Shown here: piece by piece, positions 1-8,246 of the stretch | How the letters are laid out: every line of letters begins with the position of its first letter | Numbering within the stretch: the stretch's first letter is position 1 | DNA from: CAYTGR01 sp964437445 | GTDB lineage: Bacteria; Chloroflexota; Anaerolineae; B4-G1; SLSP01 | Direction of reading: 5' to 3' | Assembly (NCBI GenBank): GCA_964437445.1 | Contig: CAYTGR010000026.1 | Span: 1-64,000 of the forward strand | DNA length: 64,000 bases | Position numbers and translations under genes: made by a program | The notes under the pieces: model-generated | Database searches by the model: none | The model's input: only the letters and a program-made list of their open reading frames with translations | What the model was told of the DNA's origin: nothing

Positions 1-1
1 T

Positions 2-538
2 TACGCAGTGACGCCAGACCCCGGCGGGTGGAATGCCACCTGGGACAGCCAGCACCGGCAGGTGACATTGACCCATCTCCCCTGGACCCCGGCCACCCGT
101 TACACGGTGACGCTGTCACAGGCGCGGGACCTGGCCGGCAATCCTCTGGCCGGCGCGCCGGTCAGCTGGTCGTTCACCACCACAGCGGTGGACTTGCTGC
201 CGCCCCAGGTGCTTGGTGTGTTCCCGCCAGCCGGCGCCAGAGGCGTGCCGCTCACTGCCAGTCTGGTGCTTACCTTCAACGAGGCGATCAGCACGACTAC
301 GCTGGCTTATACCGTGATCCCCGATCCGGGCGGTTGGAGCGCGCAGTGGAGTCCCAACCGGCACGTGGCAACGCTGTCTCACTATGCCTTTGCGCCGGGC
401 ACCTGGTACACCGTGACGGTGAGCCAGGCGCGGGACCTGGCGGGCAATGACCTGGTCGCCGGGCCCGTGCGCTGGAGCTATCAAGCGGTCCAGCAGCTCT
501 ACCTGCCACTCACGCTCCGCACCTGGGCACAGCCTTAG
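2..538 (+). CDS. Secreted protein with Ig-like (Big_5/SbsA-type) repeats, C-terminal part
   Basis: The gene enters from the left edge, so only its last 178 codons are visible. Two copies of one repeat of about 95 residues can be read. Each has the pattern YxVxPDPGGW, then a central W/N/V segment, then YTVTxSQARDLAGN and a closing SWSF or RWSY; the linker holds GVFPPAGARGVPL. This is the bacterial Ig-like fold of the Big_5 type found in exported adhesins and enzymes. The protein ends with LYLPLTLRTWAQP, a C-terminal LPL motif that recurs in other exported proteins here (4-7 kb and 8.7 kb). The function of the missing N-terminal part is unknown. Export is inferred from the domain type, since no signal peptide is visible. 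Confidence 0.75.
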   Translation, partial: YAVTPDPGGWNATWDSQHRQVTLTHLPWTPATRYTVTLSQARDLAGNPLAGAPVSWSFTTTAVDLLPPQVLGVFPPAGARGVPLTASLVLTFNEAISTTTLAYTVIPDPGGWSAQWSPNRHVATLSHYAFAPGTWYTVTVSQARDLAGNDLVAGPVRWSYQAVQQLYLPLTLRTWAQP

Positions 539-569
539 GTAGCCGTGTGTGTTTCACCAGGAGGTCGCC

Positions 570-599
570 ATGCACTGGCGTTCATCAGCCGTGGGATGA
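570..599 (+). other. Micro-ORF behind a perfect Shine-Dalgarno (gene remnant?)
   Basis: AGGAGGT stands 6 bases before an ATG that opens only nine codons before TGA. A Shine-Dalgarno this strong before such a short frame suggests the decapitated start of a lost gene, disrupted by the inverted-repeat element that starts 15 bp later. It could also be a leader peptide, but nothing suitable lies directly downstream. Confidence 0.25.
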
Positions 600-614
600 A
601 AATTGGTTCGTAGT

Positions 615-738
615 AACGCGCTTATGAAATTTAACCAATAAATTCGGATATCCTTATTTGCGAAGCCTATCCCATATTTGGCGGTAGCCCTTCAGAGCAA
701 AATATCCGGATTATTTAGTTAAAATTCATTAGCGCGTT
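615..738. repeat. MITE-like element with 37-bp imperfect terminal inverted repeats
   Basis: The left arm 615-651 and the right arm 702-738 are reverse complements with about seven mismatches over 37 bp. Both begin AACGCGCT and end CGGATAT. The 50-bp centre codes for nothing recognisable. The element is AT-richer than its surroundings and carries no transposase, so a non-autonomous mobile element or a long hairpin are both possible. An imperfect 25-bp direct repeat containing GTGGGAT lies outside it (about 580-604 and 832-856). Confidence 0.55.
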
Positions 739-739
739 G

Positions 740-926
740 GACGGCGCTAAAGCGCCTCACTACCAACTCTTTACGCTCTTTTCAAAGGAGATTTCATCCT
801 TCCGCCTTCATCCTTCATCCTTTCAGAAGGCTTTCACCAGCGGTGGGATAAAAAATGTGAGCAGTGAGCAGGAAACAGGAACGCTGCTCTCTGCTCACTC
901 CTTAAACTGGTTTCTTTATTTCGGGG
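740..926 (+). repeat. Dispersed mosaic leader repeat, copy A
   Basis: This stretch contains, in order, a small GGCGCT/AGCGCC hairpin, a TTCATCCTTC-rich block, a GTGAGCA heptad block with an inverted partner, and CCTTAAACTGGTTTCT. The same blocks occur in the same order on the minus strand at 23549-23364. In both places the repeat stops just before the Shine-Dalgarno of an unrelated gene (starts at 941 here and 23350 there). No protein is predicted from it: the reading frame running through it from 737 is best explained as an upstream extension of the gene starting at 941. Confidence 0.7.
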
Positions 927-940
927 AGGGAGGTGCAGCC

Positions 941-1696
941 ATGGAATCTGGAGACCTGTTTGCCTGGCAAGTGCCGGCGGACCGCTTGCCCTACCGCCGG
1001 CTCTTCGTGACCGTGAGCGGCGCGCATCTGTACGGGTTCCCCTCGCCGGATAGCGATGTGGACCTGCGCGGCGTCTTCCTGCTCCCGCTGCCGGCGGTGG
1101 TGGGGCTGCACCCGCCGGTAGAGACGGTGACCGCCACCTTCAGGCAGGCCGGGCAAGAAATTGATCTGGTCGCCCACGATCTCAAGAAGTTCCTGCAGCT
1201 GCTCTTGAACAAGAACGGCTATGTGCTGGAGCAACTCTATTCGCCGCTCGTGGTAGAGGGCGGCCCGGAGCTGACCGAACTGCGCACCCTGGCGCGGGGC
1301 GCCATCACCCGTCACGTCTACCACCACTACGCCGGCTTTGCCCGCCACCAACAGCAGCTGCTGGCCGCCGCGCAGCCGCCCACGGTCAAGATGCTGTTGT
1401 ATCTCTATCGGGTGCTGCTGACCGGCATCTGGTTGTTGCGAACCGGCGAGGTGGAGGCGCACCTGCCCACGCTCAGCCAACAGTTCGGGCTGCCGTTCCT
1501 GGCCGATCTCATAGCGCAGAAGCGCCAGGAACACGCGGACCTGCCGGAGACGGCGCTGGCCGCGCATGAAGCGCCCCTGGCCCGCCTGCAAGCCGAGCTG
1601 GAGGCCGCGTTTGCCACGACCGCGTTGCCCAACATGCCAACGACCTCCGCCGCGCTGGAGGAGTTCCTGATCCGCTTGCGCTTGGAGGGCCGATGA
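941..1696 (+). CDS. RlaP-type nucleotidyltransferase (PF10127), first of a pair
   Basis: A 251-residue protein of the predicted nucleotidyltransferase family found next to RNA ligases (RlaP). The N-terminal signature runs GAHLYGFPSPDSDVDLRG. It combines the G[SA]xxYG motif with the DxD metal-binding carboxylates of the polymerase-beta fold. A helical C-terminal half with KMLLYLYRVLLTG follows. The start at 941 is chosen because GGGGAGGGAGG lies 6-10 bases upstream and the upstream extension is repeat DNA. Its stop overlaps the start of the next gene (ATGA), so the two are translationally coupled. The substrate is unknown; tRNA or nucleotide modification is known only by analogy for the fold. 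No RNA ligase lies nearby. Confidence 0.75.
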   Translation: MESGDLFAWQVPADRLPYRRLFVTVSGAHLYGFPSPDSDVDLRGVFLLPLPAVVGLHPPVETVTATFRQAGQEIDLVAHDLKKFLQLLLNKNGYVLEQLYSPLVVEGGPELTELRTLARGAITRHVYHHYAGFARHQQQLLAAAQPPTVKMLLYLYRVLLTGIWLLRTGEVEAHLPTLSQQFGLPFLADLIAQKRQEHADLPETALAAHEAPLARLQAELEAAFATTALPNMPTTSAALEEFLIRLRLEGR

Positions 1697-2571
1697 GCGC
1701 GCCTTTTTGGGAGACCAATCTCATCTACCGCGTGGTGACCGGCAGCCAGGCCTACGGGCTGGCCACGGAGACCAGCGACACCGACACGCGCGGCGTCTGC
1801 ATCCCGCCCGCCCATATCCTGTTGGGGCTGACACCGTTTGAGCAGTGGGAAAATCCCACCCATGACCACGCCATCTACGCGCTGAGCAAATTCGTGCAGC
1901 TGGCACTGGTTTGCAACCCCAGTGTTGTGGAAATGCTCTATACGCCGCCGGAGTGTGTGCTGTTGATGAACGAGTATGGGCGCGAGTTGGTGGCGCACCG
2001 GGCGCTTTTCCTGACGCGCCAGGCAGGGCGCACCTTCAGCGAGTACGCGCTGGCCCAACTGCATCGCCTGGAAGGCCATCACCGCTGGCTGGTCTCGCCG
2101 CCGGCTCACCCCCCGGCGCCAGAGGAGTTCGGAGGGTGGGCCGTGGCCGGACGGTACAAGTTTCCCGACCACGAGGCGCAACGGGCTTACCAGAACGCGC
2201 TCAAGCAATGGAACCAGTATCAGACCTGGCGGCGGGAGCGCAACCCGGAGCGGGCGGCGCTGGAGGCCCGCTATGGCTACGACACCAAACATGCCATGCA
2301 CCTGTTGCGGCTGTTGCAAATGGGGCTGGAGATTTTGGAGACCGGCGTGGTGCAGGTCCGCCGGCCAGACCGGGAGTGGCTGCTCGCGGTGCGGAACGGG
2401 GCGTTGACGTATGAAGCGTTGCTGGCGCAGGCCACGGCGATGGCGGCGCGGCTGGCCACCTTGTATGAGACCTCGTCGCTGCCGGAGACGCCGGATTTCG
2501 CGGCCGCCGAGGCGCTGGTAGTGGCGTTGCACGCGCGTTTCCTGCGGGAGCAGGGAGCGCTGGAGGGTTAG
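1693..2571 (+). CDS. RlaP-type nucleotidyltransferase (PF10127), second of a pair
   Basis: A 292-residue paralogue of the preceding protein. The catalytic region reads GSQAYGLATETSDTDTRG, again with the GSxxYG box and two metal-binding aspartates. The conserved family segment GYDTKHAMHLLRLL lies near residue 195, and a charged linker (KQWNQYQTWRRERN) precedes it. It starts on the ATGA overlap with the first gene, which suggests a heteromeric complex or sequential action. A strong hairpin follows the stop. The family assignment is confident; the substrate is not known. Confidence 0.78.
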   Translation: MSAPFWETNLIYRVVTGSQAYGLATETSDTDTRGVCIPPAHILLGLTPFEQWENPTHDHAIYALSKFVQLALVCNPSVVEMLYTPPECVLLMNEYGRELVAHRALFLTRQAGRTFSEYALAQLHRLEGHHRWLVSPPAHPPAPEEFGGWAVAGRYKFPDHEAQRAYQNALKQWNQYQTWRRERNPERAALEARYGYDTKHAMHLLRLLQMGLEILETGVVQVRRPDREWLLAVRNGALTYEALLAQATAMAARLATLYETSSLPETPDFAAAEALVVALHARFLREQGALEG

Positions 2572-2574
2572 AAG

Positions 2575-2603
2575 AGCGGGCGCCCACCTGAGGGGCGCCC
2601 GCT
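2575..2603. terminator. Bidirectional hairpin between convergent genes
   Basis: An 11-bp perfect stem (AGCGGGCGCCC with its complement) and a 7-base loop lie between the end of the nucleotidyltransferase pair and the end of the convergent surface-protein operon. No T-tract follows on either strand, so it is a terminator-like hairpin rather than a canonical intrinsic terminator. Confidence 0.6.
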
Positions 2604-2632
2604 GAATGTGAATGCTCAGGACCGCCGGAGAG

Positions 2633-2965
2633 CTAACGCCGGCAGCGCCGGCCGATCCCCACCAGCCCTAATCCGACCAGAAGGAGCCACCCGGCCCCCC
2701 AGAGGTGGGCCGCTCCCCCCGAAACCGGCAACAGCATCGGGGACGCCGTCGCCGTGGGCGGCTCCGCCGTGGCGACCGGCGCTGCGGTGAGGGACGGTGC
2801 CACCGTCGGCGCGGGCGTGACCGTCGGGAGCGGCGGCGGCGTGGGCCGGGTCGCCGTGGGTGAAGGCTCCTGGGCGACCGGCGCCGCCTGCACCCAGGAG
2901 CTGCTCAGGGCCAGGCCGAGAGCCAGCAGCCCCAGGAGCGCGCCCCATAGCCAGCGCTGGCTCAT
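2633..2965 (-). CDS. Small exported Pro/Thr-rich protein with LPxTG-like sorting tail
   Basis: A 110-residue protein. It has an N-terminal signal peptide (hydrophobic residues 6-24, then AAPVAQ), a low-complexity stalk rich in P, T, A and V (about residues 30-75), the motif LPVSGG near residue 80, a hydrophobic stretch (AGWLLLVGLGLVGIG) and a basic end RRCRR. The motif, hydrophobic segment and positive tail match the plan of sortase or archaeosortase-like cell-surface sorting signals, with S in place of T. Its start overlaps the stop of the 1600-residue gene by ATGA, so the two are co-translated. A role as wall-anchored partner of the large protein is inferred. No sortase gene is in the window. 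Confidence 0.65.
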   Translation of the reverse strand: MSQRWLWGALLGLLALGLALSSSWVQAAPVAQEPSPTATRPTPPPLPTVTPAPTVAPSLTAAPVATAEPPTATASPMLLPVSGGAAHLWGAGWLLLVGLGLVGIGRRCRR

Positions 2966-5900
2966 CGCGCCCCCTCCGCTAACGGCTGCGCCGGGCGCGC
3001 CGGCAGGGGCGGCAGCGTCCCCGCTTCGCGGAAAGCCACTCCCGTCCCGGTGAACGTGACCGGGCCGTAACGGTTGTTCGTCTCATCCACTTCCCCCACC
3101 GCGCCCCAGGGGTTGGCCGGGTGGTAGGAATCCGCGTAGGCCCAGACGGTGTGCGATCCCGCCGGGTAGGTGGCCGGCCACCGGCTATAGTCTGCCCGGT
3201 AGAAGGCGTCGTGGAGCGTCAGCGTCAGGCTGCCCCCGGCGGCGAGCTCCGGGATGAACCAGGCCGCGCCGCCGTAGCCGGGGTTCAGGTCCCACCAGGA
3301 TTGGTTGCCCTGCGGCGGGGTCGCGGGGTCAAAGTAGGCATCCACCCAGAAGCTGCGCGCTGCGCCCAGGCCATGATTGGCAACCTGCACCTGCACCGCA
3401 CCGGGATCGGCCGGGTTGACCGCCACCTGCGTCACCACCAGATCGGGCCGGGAATCGTAAGCGCGCAGCACCAGGGGCAGGTAGACAGAGCGCGGGCGCG
3501 TAACAACCCGGAACCAGAAGTCGCCGCCGACCACGCCCTGCCGGGCCAGTTGGGTGAAGGTGTCGGTGAAGACCCCATCGGTGCGGCGGATGCCCAACAG
3601 CCGCCGCAGCGTGGCGGTGGCGTGGAAATCCCCGTTGTCCCATTCACCTTCCGCCGGCTCCACCCAGAAAGAGACCTCCACGACCCGCGCCCCGCCCGGC
3701 GTCAGGTCGCCCAGGTGCCAGGTGACGCTCTGCTCATCCGCGGCGTTCCACAAGGGGGTTGCGCCGATCGGCGTGACCCCGGCGGGCAGCTGCAACGTGA
3801 TGATGACATCATCGGCCACCGCGTCGCCCTCGTTGTAGGCGGTGATGCGCACCGTGACCGCGCTCGGCTCATCGGGGATCACGCAGATCTCGCCCAGGCC
3901 GATGTCTGCCTGCCGGGCGGTGCGGGCCAGTGAGGGGGGATCACCACTCTGGCAGAGGTAGGAGACCCAGACCGTCGCGCCGTGCGCTTCCACGATGACG
4001 CGCGGGCCGCGCTCCGTCCAGGTCAGCTGGAAGGGATCGGTGTAGGCAATGCCGGGTCCCTCGTTGACCACGTTGGGGCCGTGCACGGCGTGCAGCAGGC
4101 GGGCGCGCGCCGCCACCATCAGCGGGCCGGAGGCGGCGGGCAGCGTCTGCCAGGCCGGCGGCAGCTCAAACGTGACGGTGCCTTCCGTCACGGTGAAGGG
4201 CAGCGTCGGTGTCAGCGTGGCGAAGAGCTCGCCGGCGGTATCGGAGAGGACCTGGCCGGCATCGTGATCCAGCGCGGCGCGCAGCGCGTTGAGCGTCACG
4301 GGGTCGGTGATGAGCACGGCGGCCTCTAAGGTGACGTTCTCCGGCAGCGTATCGGTCAGCACCAGCCCCTGCGCTGGCGCGGCCACGTACTGCGGCGCTG
4401 GATCGCCCGGCCGTTGGAGCGCCAGACGCACCGGCGGGGCCTCGTAACCGGCGGGCAGGTTGTCGGCGGTGAGCACCACCGGAATTTCAATCACCGTACC
4501 CCAGAGCGCGGGGTCTATCTCGTCGCTGACGGTCAGCTCAAAGTACCAGACGCTCCGCCAGGCATCGGGCACCTCAGTGCGGTTGAGGAAGGCCAGTTCC
4601 GGCCAGATCGGCTCCGGCGCAGTGGTCGGATCGGTGTAGAGCGCCGTGACGGTGATCCCCGGCGGGGGCAGCAGGCTAACGTTGAGGTGCGTGAGTGTGA
4701 GGCCGGTGTTGTTGTCCAGCGACTCCCGGACCCGGACGCGCTCGCCCGGCCCCAGGACGGCGTGGAAGAGCGTCTGGCCCTCGCGTCCGCCCGCGTAAGT
4801 TGTCGCCACAAAGTCGCCGTAGCCCCAGCTCTTTATGAAGGGATCGTAATCGGCCGCAAAGGTGCGCGGTTCATTGGGGTCGCTGACCGTGTAGAGGAAC
4901 AGGAGCGTGTCGTTGTAGACGCTGACCGCCGTCGGCCCGCCCCACTTGGTGACAGCGCCGTCGCTGCGGAAGCCCTCGGCGACCTGCACGTGCGCATCGT
5001 AAACCTCGTAGCGGTTCGGCCCGGCGATGGGCTGCCGGTAGACCAGCCGGCCGCCGTCATGCAGTTTGTAAAGCCCTTCACGGTTGAAGGGATAGTTCTC
5101 AATCGTGGCCGAAACCACGAACGAGGCCCATGAGCCCGGCGGGATGGTCTGCTGGAAGTAGAGGGAATCGTAAGCCGTTTGCTCCGCGACCGTGAGCAGG
5201 GTGGTTGCGCCCGGCCCGGCATTCCGCCAGGAATCGTACCAGGTCGCCCCTTCCGGCCCGATCTGGATGCCCAGCCCGTGGAAGACGGGCAGTTCAATCA
5301 GGTTCTCGTCCGCCGGAATCGTCAGGTTGGAATCGCCGGCGCTGTAGGTCTTGCCCAGCAGGCGCAATTGCGCCGTGTTCAGGCGGGTGGGGATCTCCTT
5401 GACCGGCCGATCCACGATGCCATCGCCGTCGCTGTCAATCCAGAGGCCAAAGGTGACGGCAAACCCGGCGTGTTGCTCGGCCAGCAGGTCACAGGTCCCG
5501 CAGGAGTCCCAATCCCAGACATCGTAGAAGGTGGCCCGCAGCGTCATGGTGTGGGTGCGCGACCAGACATCCTGCCAGCTGAGCGTGGGCAGGGTGGGCG
5601 CGGCGGGCGCGTAAGGCTCGGCGGCGGGCAGGTACTCACGGAAGGGCACGGGGTCGGTCCCCGCCATCACGTAGACCGAGCCGGCATCGTAGGGCAGGAC
5701 GACGGTGTTCTCGCGTGGCGTCCCCTGGAAGACCACCTCGCGCCCCAGCAGCTCGTAGGAGTGGACGCCGAAGCGGACGGCGGGTTCTTCGTACCAGTAG
5801 CCGGGGAAGTCACCCAACTGCCAGGTGAGCGGGTAGCAGGGCAGGAGCAGCTGGTGATCCGCCGTGACCGTGATGGCGTCGGTCAGGGTGGGGGGAATAG

Positions 5901-7764
5901 TGACAAACGAGCCGTAATCGGTGACGGTGCCGGTGGCCCGCAGCGGCGGTGGGTCGGTGTGGATGCCGTAGGTGCTGGTGAAAACGCACCAGTACTTTTC
6001 CGGCAGTGCGCGCCAATCGTCTAAGGTGATCGTCTGCGTCGGCGAGGTCGCGCCCTCCCAGGCCGGGTAGACCGCCCGCCCGCGCCAGAGGTACGGCTCG
6101 TTCAGCATCCAGATCGTCTCACCATCGTTGGTGTTGAGGATGACGTGCTGATTTTCCAGCCCGACGAAGGGGACAACCAGGTAAGCCCAATCGGTCAGCA
6201 CCACCGTGCTGGCGAGCGTGGATTCTTTATTCTCTAAGGGCAGCGCCAGGTCCAGGTAAAGCCCTTCGGCGGGGATGCGGTAGTGGCGGTCGCCCTCCAG
6301 GTCGCGGTCGCCGACCAGGCGGGCCGCCATCTTCGCGGTGAGCACGAAGGGCCGGTGCGCAACGGCCACCGGCTTGCCCGTCGGCTCCGTGTAGGCCAGC
6401 TCGCCCCGGCTGAAGGTACTCACACCGGCCCGCAACACCTGCGGATCGGTCTCTGCCTGGTAGGTAAGCGTCACCGCCGTCCGGACCTCCAGGTAATCCA
6501 GATCCCAGACGATGACCGTTTCGCCCTCTGAGGTGGTGTAAAGGTCGGTGGGGGGCGGCGTCACCGTCTCGGTCAGCACCGTGTAGCCGGGCGCTACCCG
6601 CTCGGTGACGACGGCGGCGCTCAGCGAGTCATCCCACAGGTTGGCGGCGACCAGCGTCACGCTGACCGGCACGGTCTCGTAGGCCGGGAACTCGTGCGGC
6701 GGGTAGAGCGGGTTAAAGGTCTGCACCGCGTCACCGTAGAGCTCAGCCTTTGCCGCCAGCCCCCACAGGAGCGCATCCATGAAGAGGGGGGTTTCCAGCC
6801 GGTGGGTGGGGTCGGTCGGGTGGCCGACGACGCCAAGCACCTGCCCGGACCCGGCTTCATAGCGCACCACGGCGGGCGCTTCCCAGATATCCGCATTGGT
6901 GAACCGGGCGATCACCTCCAGCCCGGCGGTTGGGTAAAGCAACGGGTCATCCAGCAGATAGAGCGTCTCGGTCAGCCAGGCGTAGGCCAGCGGCGATTCC
7001 GGCATGACCAGCGCCAGCTGCCCCCGGTTGAGGCGCTGGTCCTCCGGGTCGGGCAGGGCGAGCGTCATGAAGGGGTCTACCGTGCCCTCCGGGAGGAGGC
7101 CGGCCGCCTCGGCCACAAAGAGGCCGGTGCCCTGGGCGTAGAGCGTCCCGCCGCCCTCCACGAAGGCGCGGATGGCTTCCAAAGCGCCGCTCTCCTCCAG
7201 CGTGGCCAGGACGGCCTCGCGCGCGTCGTTACGGAAGGCGGGGACGAGCAGCACGTCATAGCCGGCCAGATCAGCGGTGAGCTGCGTGTCGGTCAGCACG
7301 GTGTAGGGGACAGCACCCAGCAGGTAGCCATCCAGCAGCTGGCGGAAGTCGGCCAGTTCCCAGCCGGCGACGACTTCGCCGCCGTCCTGCGTGGGTACCA
7401 TGACAGAGGAGCGGAAGAGCGCCACGCGGCCAGGGCGCAGCGCATAGGCGCGCGGCAGCGCCGGCGGCGCCGCCACCTCCGTATGCGTCACCGTCGTGGC
7501 CAGCCCCTCGGGCGCGATGAGATCGCCGGGGAGCACCGCTGGTTCGGCCAACGGCGCGGCGGCCCACCAGAGCCGCCCGCCCCCGTAGAGATGCGTCAGC
7601 CCGTCATGATAAGCGGTGCGTACCTCCGGCTGTGCCGGGCCGAGCGGGATGATCGTGGCCGGCTGCGCCGAGGCGGCGCGCAACGGGCGTCCCAGGCCGG
7701 CGGCGAGAAGCGCCAGCGCGGTCAATGTTACCAGAAACGTCAACAGGATACGCCAGAATTGCAT
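2962..7764 (-). CDS. Giant exported protein with DUF11-like and C-terminal CARDB domains
   Basis: 1600 residues when read from the ATG at 7764, which has AGGAGGG 6-10 bases upstream; an in-frame extension to 7881 lacks such a site. A signal peptide comes first (MQFWRILLTFLVTLTALALL). A segment resembling a class-I glutamine-amidotransferase-like fold follows (YDVLLVPAF, then GGGTLYAQGTGLF). The middle is long and beta-rich, with DSDGDGIVD typical of calcium-binding loops. A DUF11-like repeat (VRITAYNEGDAVADDVIITLQLP) precedes SVYLPLVLRAY, and the C-terminus is a CARDB domain (DLVVTQVAVNP to VDETNNRYGP). It probably acts outside the cell or on its surface. The enzymatic or adhesive role is not identifiable. 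It is co-translated with the small sorting-tail protein. Confidence 0.75.
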   Translation of the reverse strand: MQFWRILLTFLVTLTALALLAAGLGRPLRAASAQPATIIPLGPAQPEVRTAYHDGLTHLYGGGRLWWAAAPLAEPAVLPGDLIAPEGLATTVTHTEVAAPPALPRAYALRPGRVALFRSSVMVPTQDGGEVVAGWELADFRQLLDGYLLGAVPYTVLTDTQLTADLAGYDVLLVPAFRNDAREAVLATLEESGALEAIRAFVEGGGTLYAQGTGLFVAEAAGLLPEGTVDPFMTLALPDPEDQRLNRGQLALVMPESPLAYAWLTETLYLLDDPLLYPTAGLEVIARFTNADIWEAPAVVRYEAGSGQVLGVVGHPTDPTHRLETPLFMDALLWGLAAKAELYGDAVQTFNPLYPPHEFPAYETVPVSVTLVAANLWDDSLSAAVVTERVAPGYTVLTETVTPPPTDLYTTSEGETVIVWDLDYLEVRTAVTLTYQAETDPQVLRAGVSTFSRGELAYTEPTGKPVAVAHRPFVLTAKMAARLVGDRDLEGDRHYRIPAEGLYLDLALPLENKESTLASTVVLTDWAYLVVPFVGLENQHVILNTNDGETIWMLNEPYLWRGRAVYPAWEGATSPTQTITLDDWRALPEKYWCVFTSTYGIHTDPPPLRATGTVTDYGSFVTIPPTLTDAITVTADHQLLLPCYPLTWQLGDFPGYWYEEPAVRFGVHSYELLGREVVFQGTPRENTVVLPYDAGSVYVMAGTDPVPFREYLPAAEPYAPAAPTLPTLSWQDVWSRTHTMTLRATFYDVWDWDSCGTCDLLAEQHAGFAVTFGLWIDSDGDGIVDRPVKEIPTRLNTAQLRLLGKTYSAGDSNLTIPADENLIELPVFHGLGIQIGPEGATWYDSWRNAGPGATTLLTVAEQTAYDSLYFQQTIPPGSWASFVVSATIENYPFNREGLYKLHDGGRLVYRQPIAGPNRYEVYDAHVQVAEGFRSDGAVTKWGGPTAVSVYNDTLLFLYTVSDPNEPRTFAADYDPFIKSWGYGDFVATTYAGGREGQTLFHAVLGPGERVRVRESLDNNTGLTLTHLNVSLLPPPGITVTALYTDPTTAPEPIWPELAFLNRTEVPDAWRSVWYFELTVSDEIDPALWGTVIEIPVVLTADNLPAGYEAPPVRLALQRPGDPAPQYVAAPAQGLVLTDTLPENVTLEAAVLITDPVTLNALRAALDHDAGQVLSDTAGELFATLTPTLPFTVTEGTVTFELPPAWQTLPAASGPLMVAARARLLHAVHGPNVVNEGPGIAYTDPFQLTWTERGPRVIVEAHGATVWVSYLCQSGDPPSLARTARQADIGLGEICVIPDEPSAVTVRITAYNEGDAVADDVIITLQLPAGVTPIGATPLWNAADEQSVTWHLGDLTPGGARVVEVSFWVEPAEGEWDNGDFHATATLRRLLGIRRTDGVFTDTFTQLARQGVVGGDFWFRVVTRPRSVYLPLVLRAYDSRPDLVVTQVAVNPADPGAVQVQVANHGLGAARSFWVDAYFDPATPPQGNQSWWDLNPGYGGAAWFIPELAAGGSLTLTLHDAFYRADYSRWPATYPAGSHTVWAYADSYHPANPWGAVGEVDETNNRYGPVTFTGTGVAFREAGTLPPLPARPAQPLAEGAR

Positions 7765-7816
7765 AGAGTCCCTCCTGAATAGACTATAAAGTTGGGGGGT
7801 CTTGCCCCACTTTCCA

Positions 7817-7845
7817 TTGACCCACCCGGTGAGCAATGGTACAAT
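7817..7845 (+). promoter_or_regulatory. Sigma70-type promoter of the DUF433 gene
   Basis: TTGACC (7817-7822) and TACAAT (7840-7845) are separated by 17 bp and lie 24 bases before the ATG at 7869. The divergent large-protein gene starts on the other side at 7764. Confidence 0.65.
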
Positions 7846-7868
7846 AAAGATAAATCCCAGGTGATCAG

Positions 7869-8246
7869 ATGAGTGTTTCAACCATGACGTTACAGATTCC
7901 AGTCGGCCTCTACCGCCGGCTGCAATCCCTGGCTGCTCGTGAGCAGTGCACGCCAGAGGCCATGTTGGAACAATGGGTCAATGCAGGCGCGCAGGGCGCG
8001 GTGATTGTTACCAACCCAGCGTTGCGCGGCGGTCGCCCGATCATTGCCGGCACGGGGATTACCGTGCGCACCATTGCCGGACTCTACAAACTGGGACTAT
8101 CAGCGGAAGAGATTGCCGGTGAGTTGCCTTTGACGTTAGCGCAGATTTACGCGGCGCTGGCCTATTATCACTTGCACATGGAAGAGATCGAAGCCGACAT
8201 CCAGGCTGACGCGGAGAGTGCCTTGATGCACAACGCCGGGGTGTGA
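7869..8246 (+). CDS. DUF433 family antitoxin-like protein (VapB45 type)
   Basis: A 125-residue protein. The diagnostic DUF433 core is at residues 45-105: VTNPALRGGRPIIAGTGITVRTIAGLYKLGLSAEEIA. The segment LTLAQIYAALAYYHLHMEEI follows, and the acidic tail is typical of the C-terminal helix that contacts a toxin. DUF433 proteins are winged-helix antitoxins usually encoded next to DUF5615 PIN-like toxins. Such a gene follows here immediately, but it is frameshifted. A near-consensus promoter lies upstream. Neutralisation of the toxin and autoregulation are family knowledge; if the toxin is really broken, this antitoxin is an orphan. Confidence 0.8.
   Translation: MSVSTMTLQIPVGLYRRLQSLAAREQCTPEAMLEQWVNAGAQGAVIVTNPALRGGRPIIAGTGITVRTIAGLYKLGLSAEEIAGELPLTLAQIYAALAYYHLHMEEIEADIQADAESALMHNAGV

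Noticed and set aside
737..940. N-terminal extension of the first nucleotidyltransferase
   Set aside because: It is translated repeat DNA shared with a non-coding region at 23.4 kb, and a strong Shine-Dalgarno marks the start at 941.
6694..7782. 362-codon open frame on the plus strand
   Set aside because: It is antisense to the start of the 1600-residue exported protein, including its signal peptide. It is rich in R, G and Q as GC shadows are.
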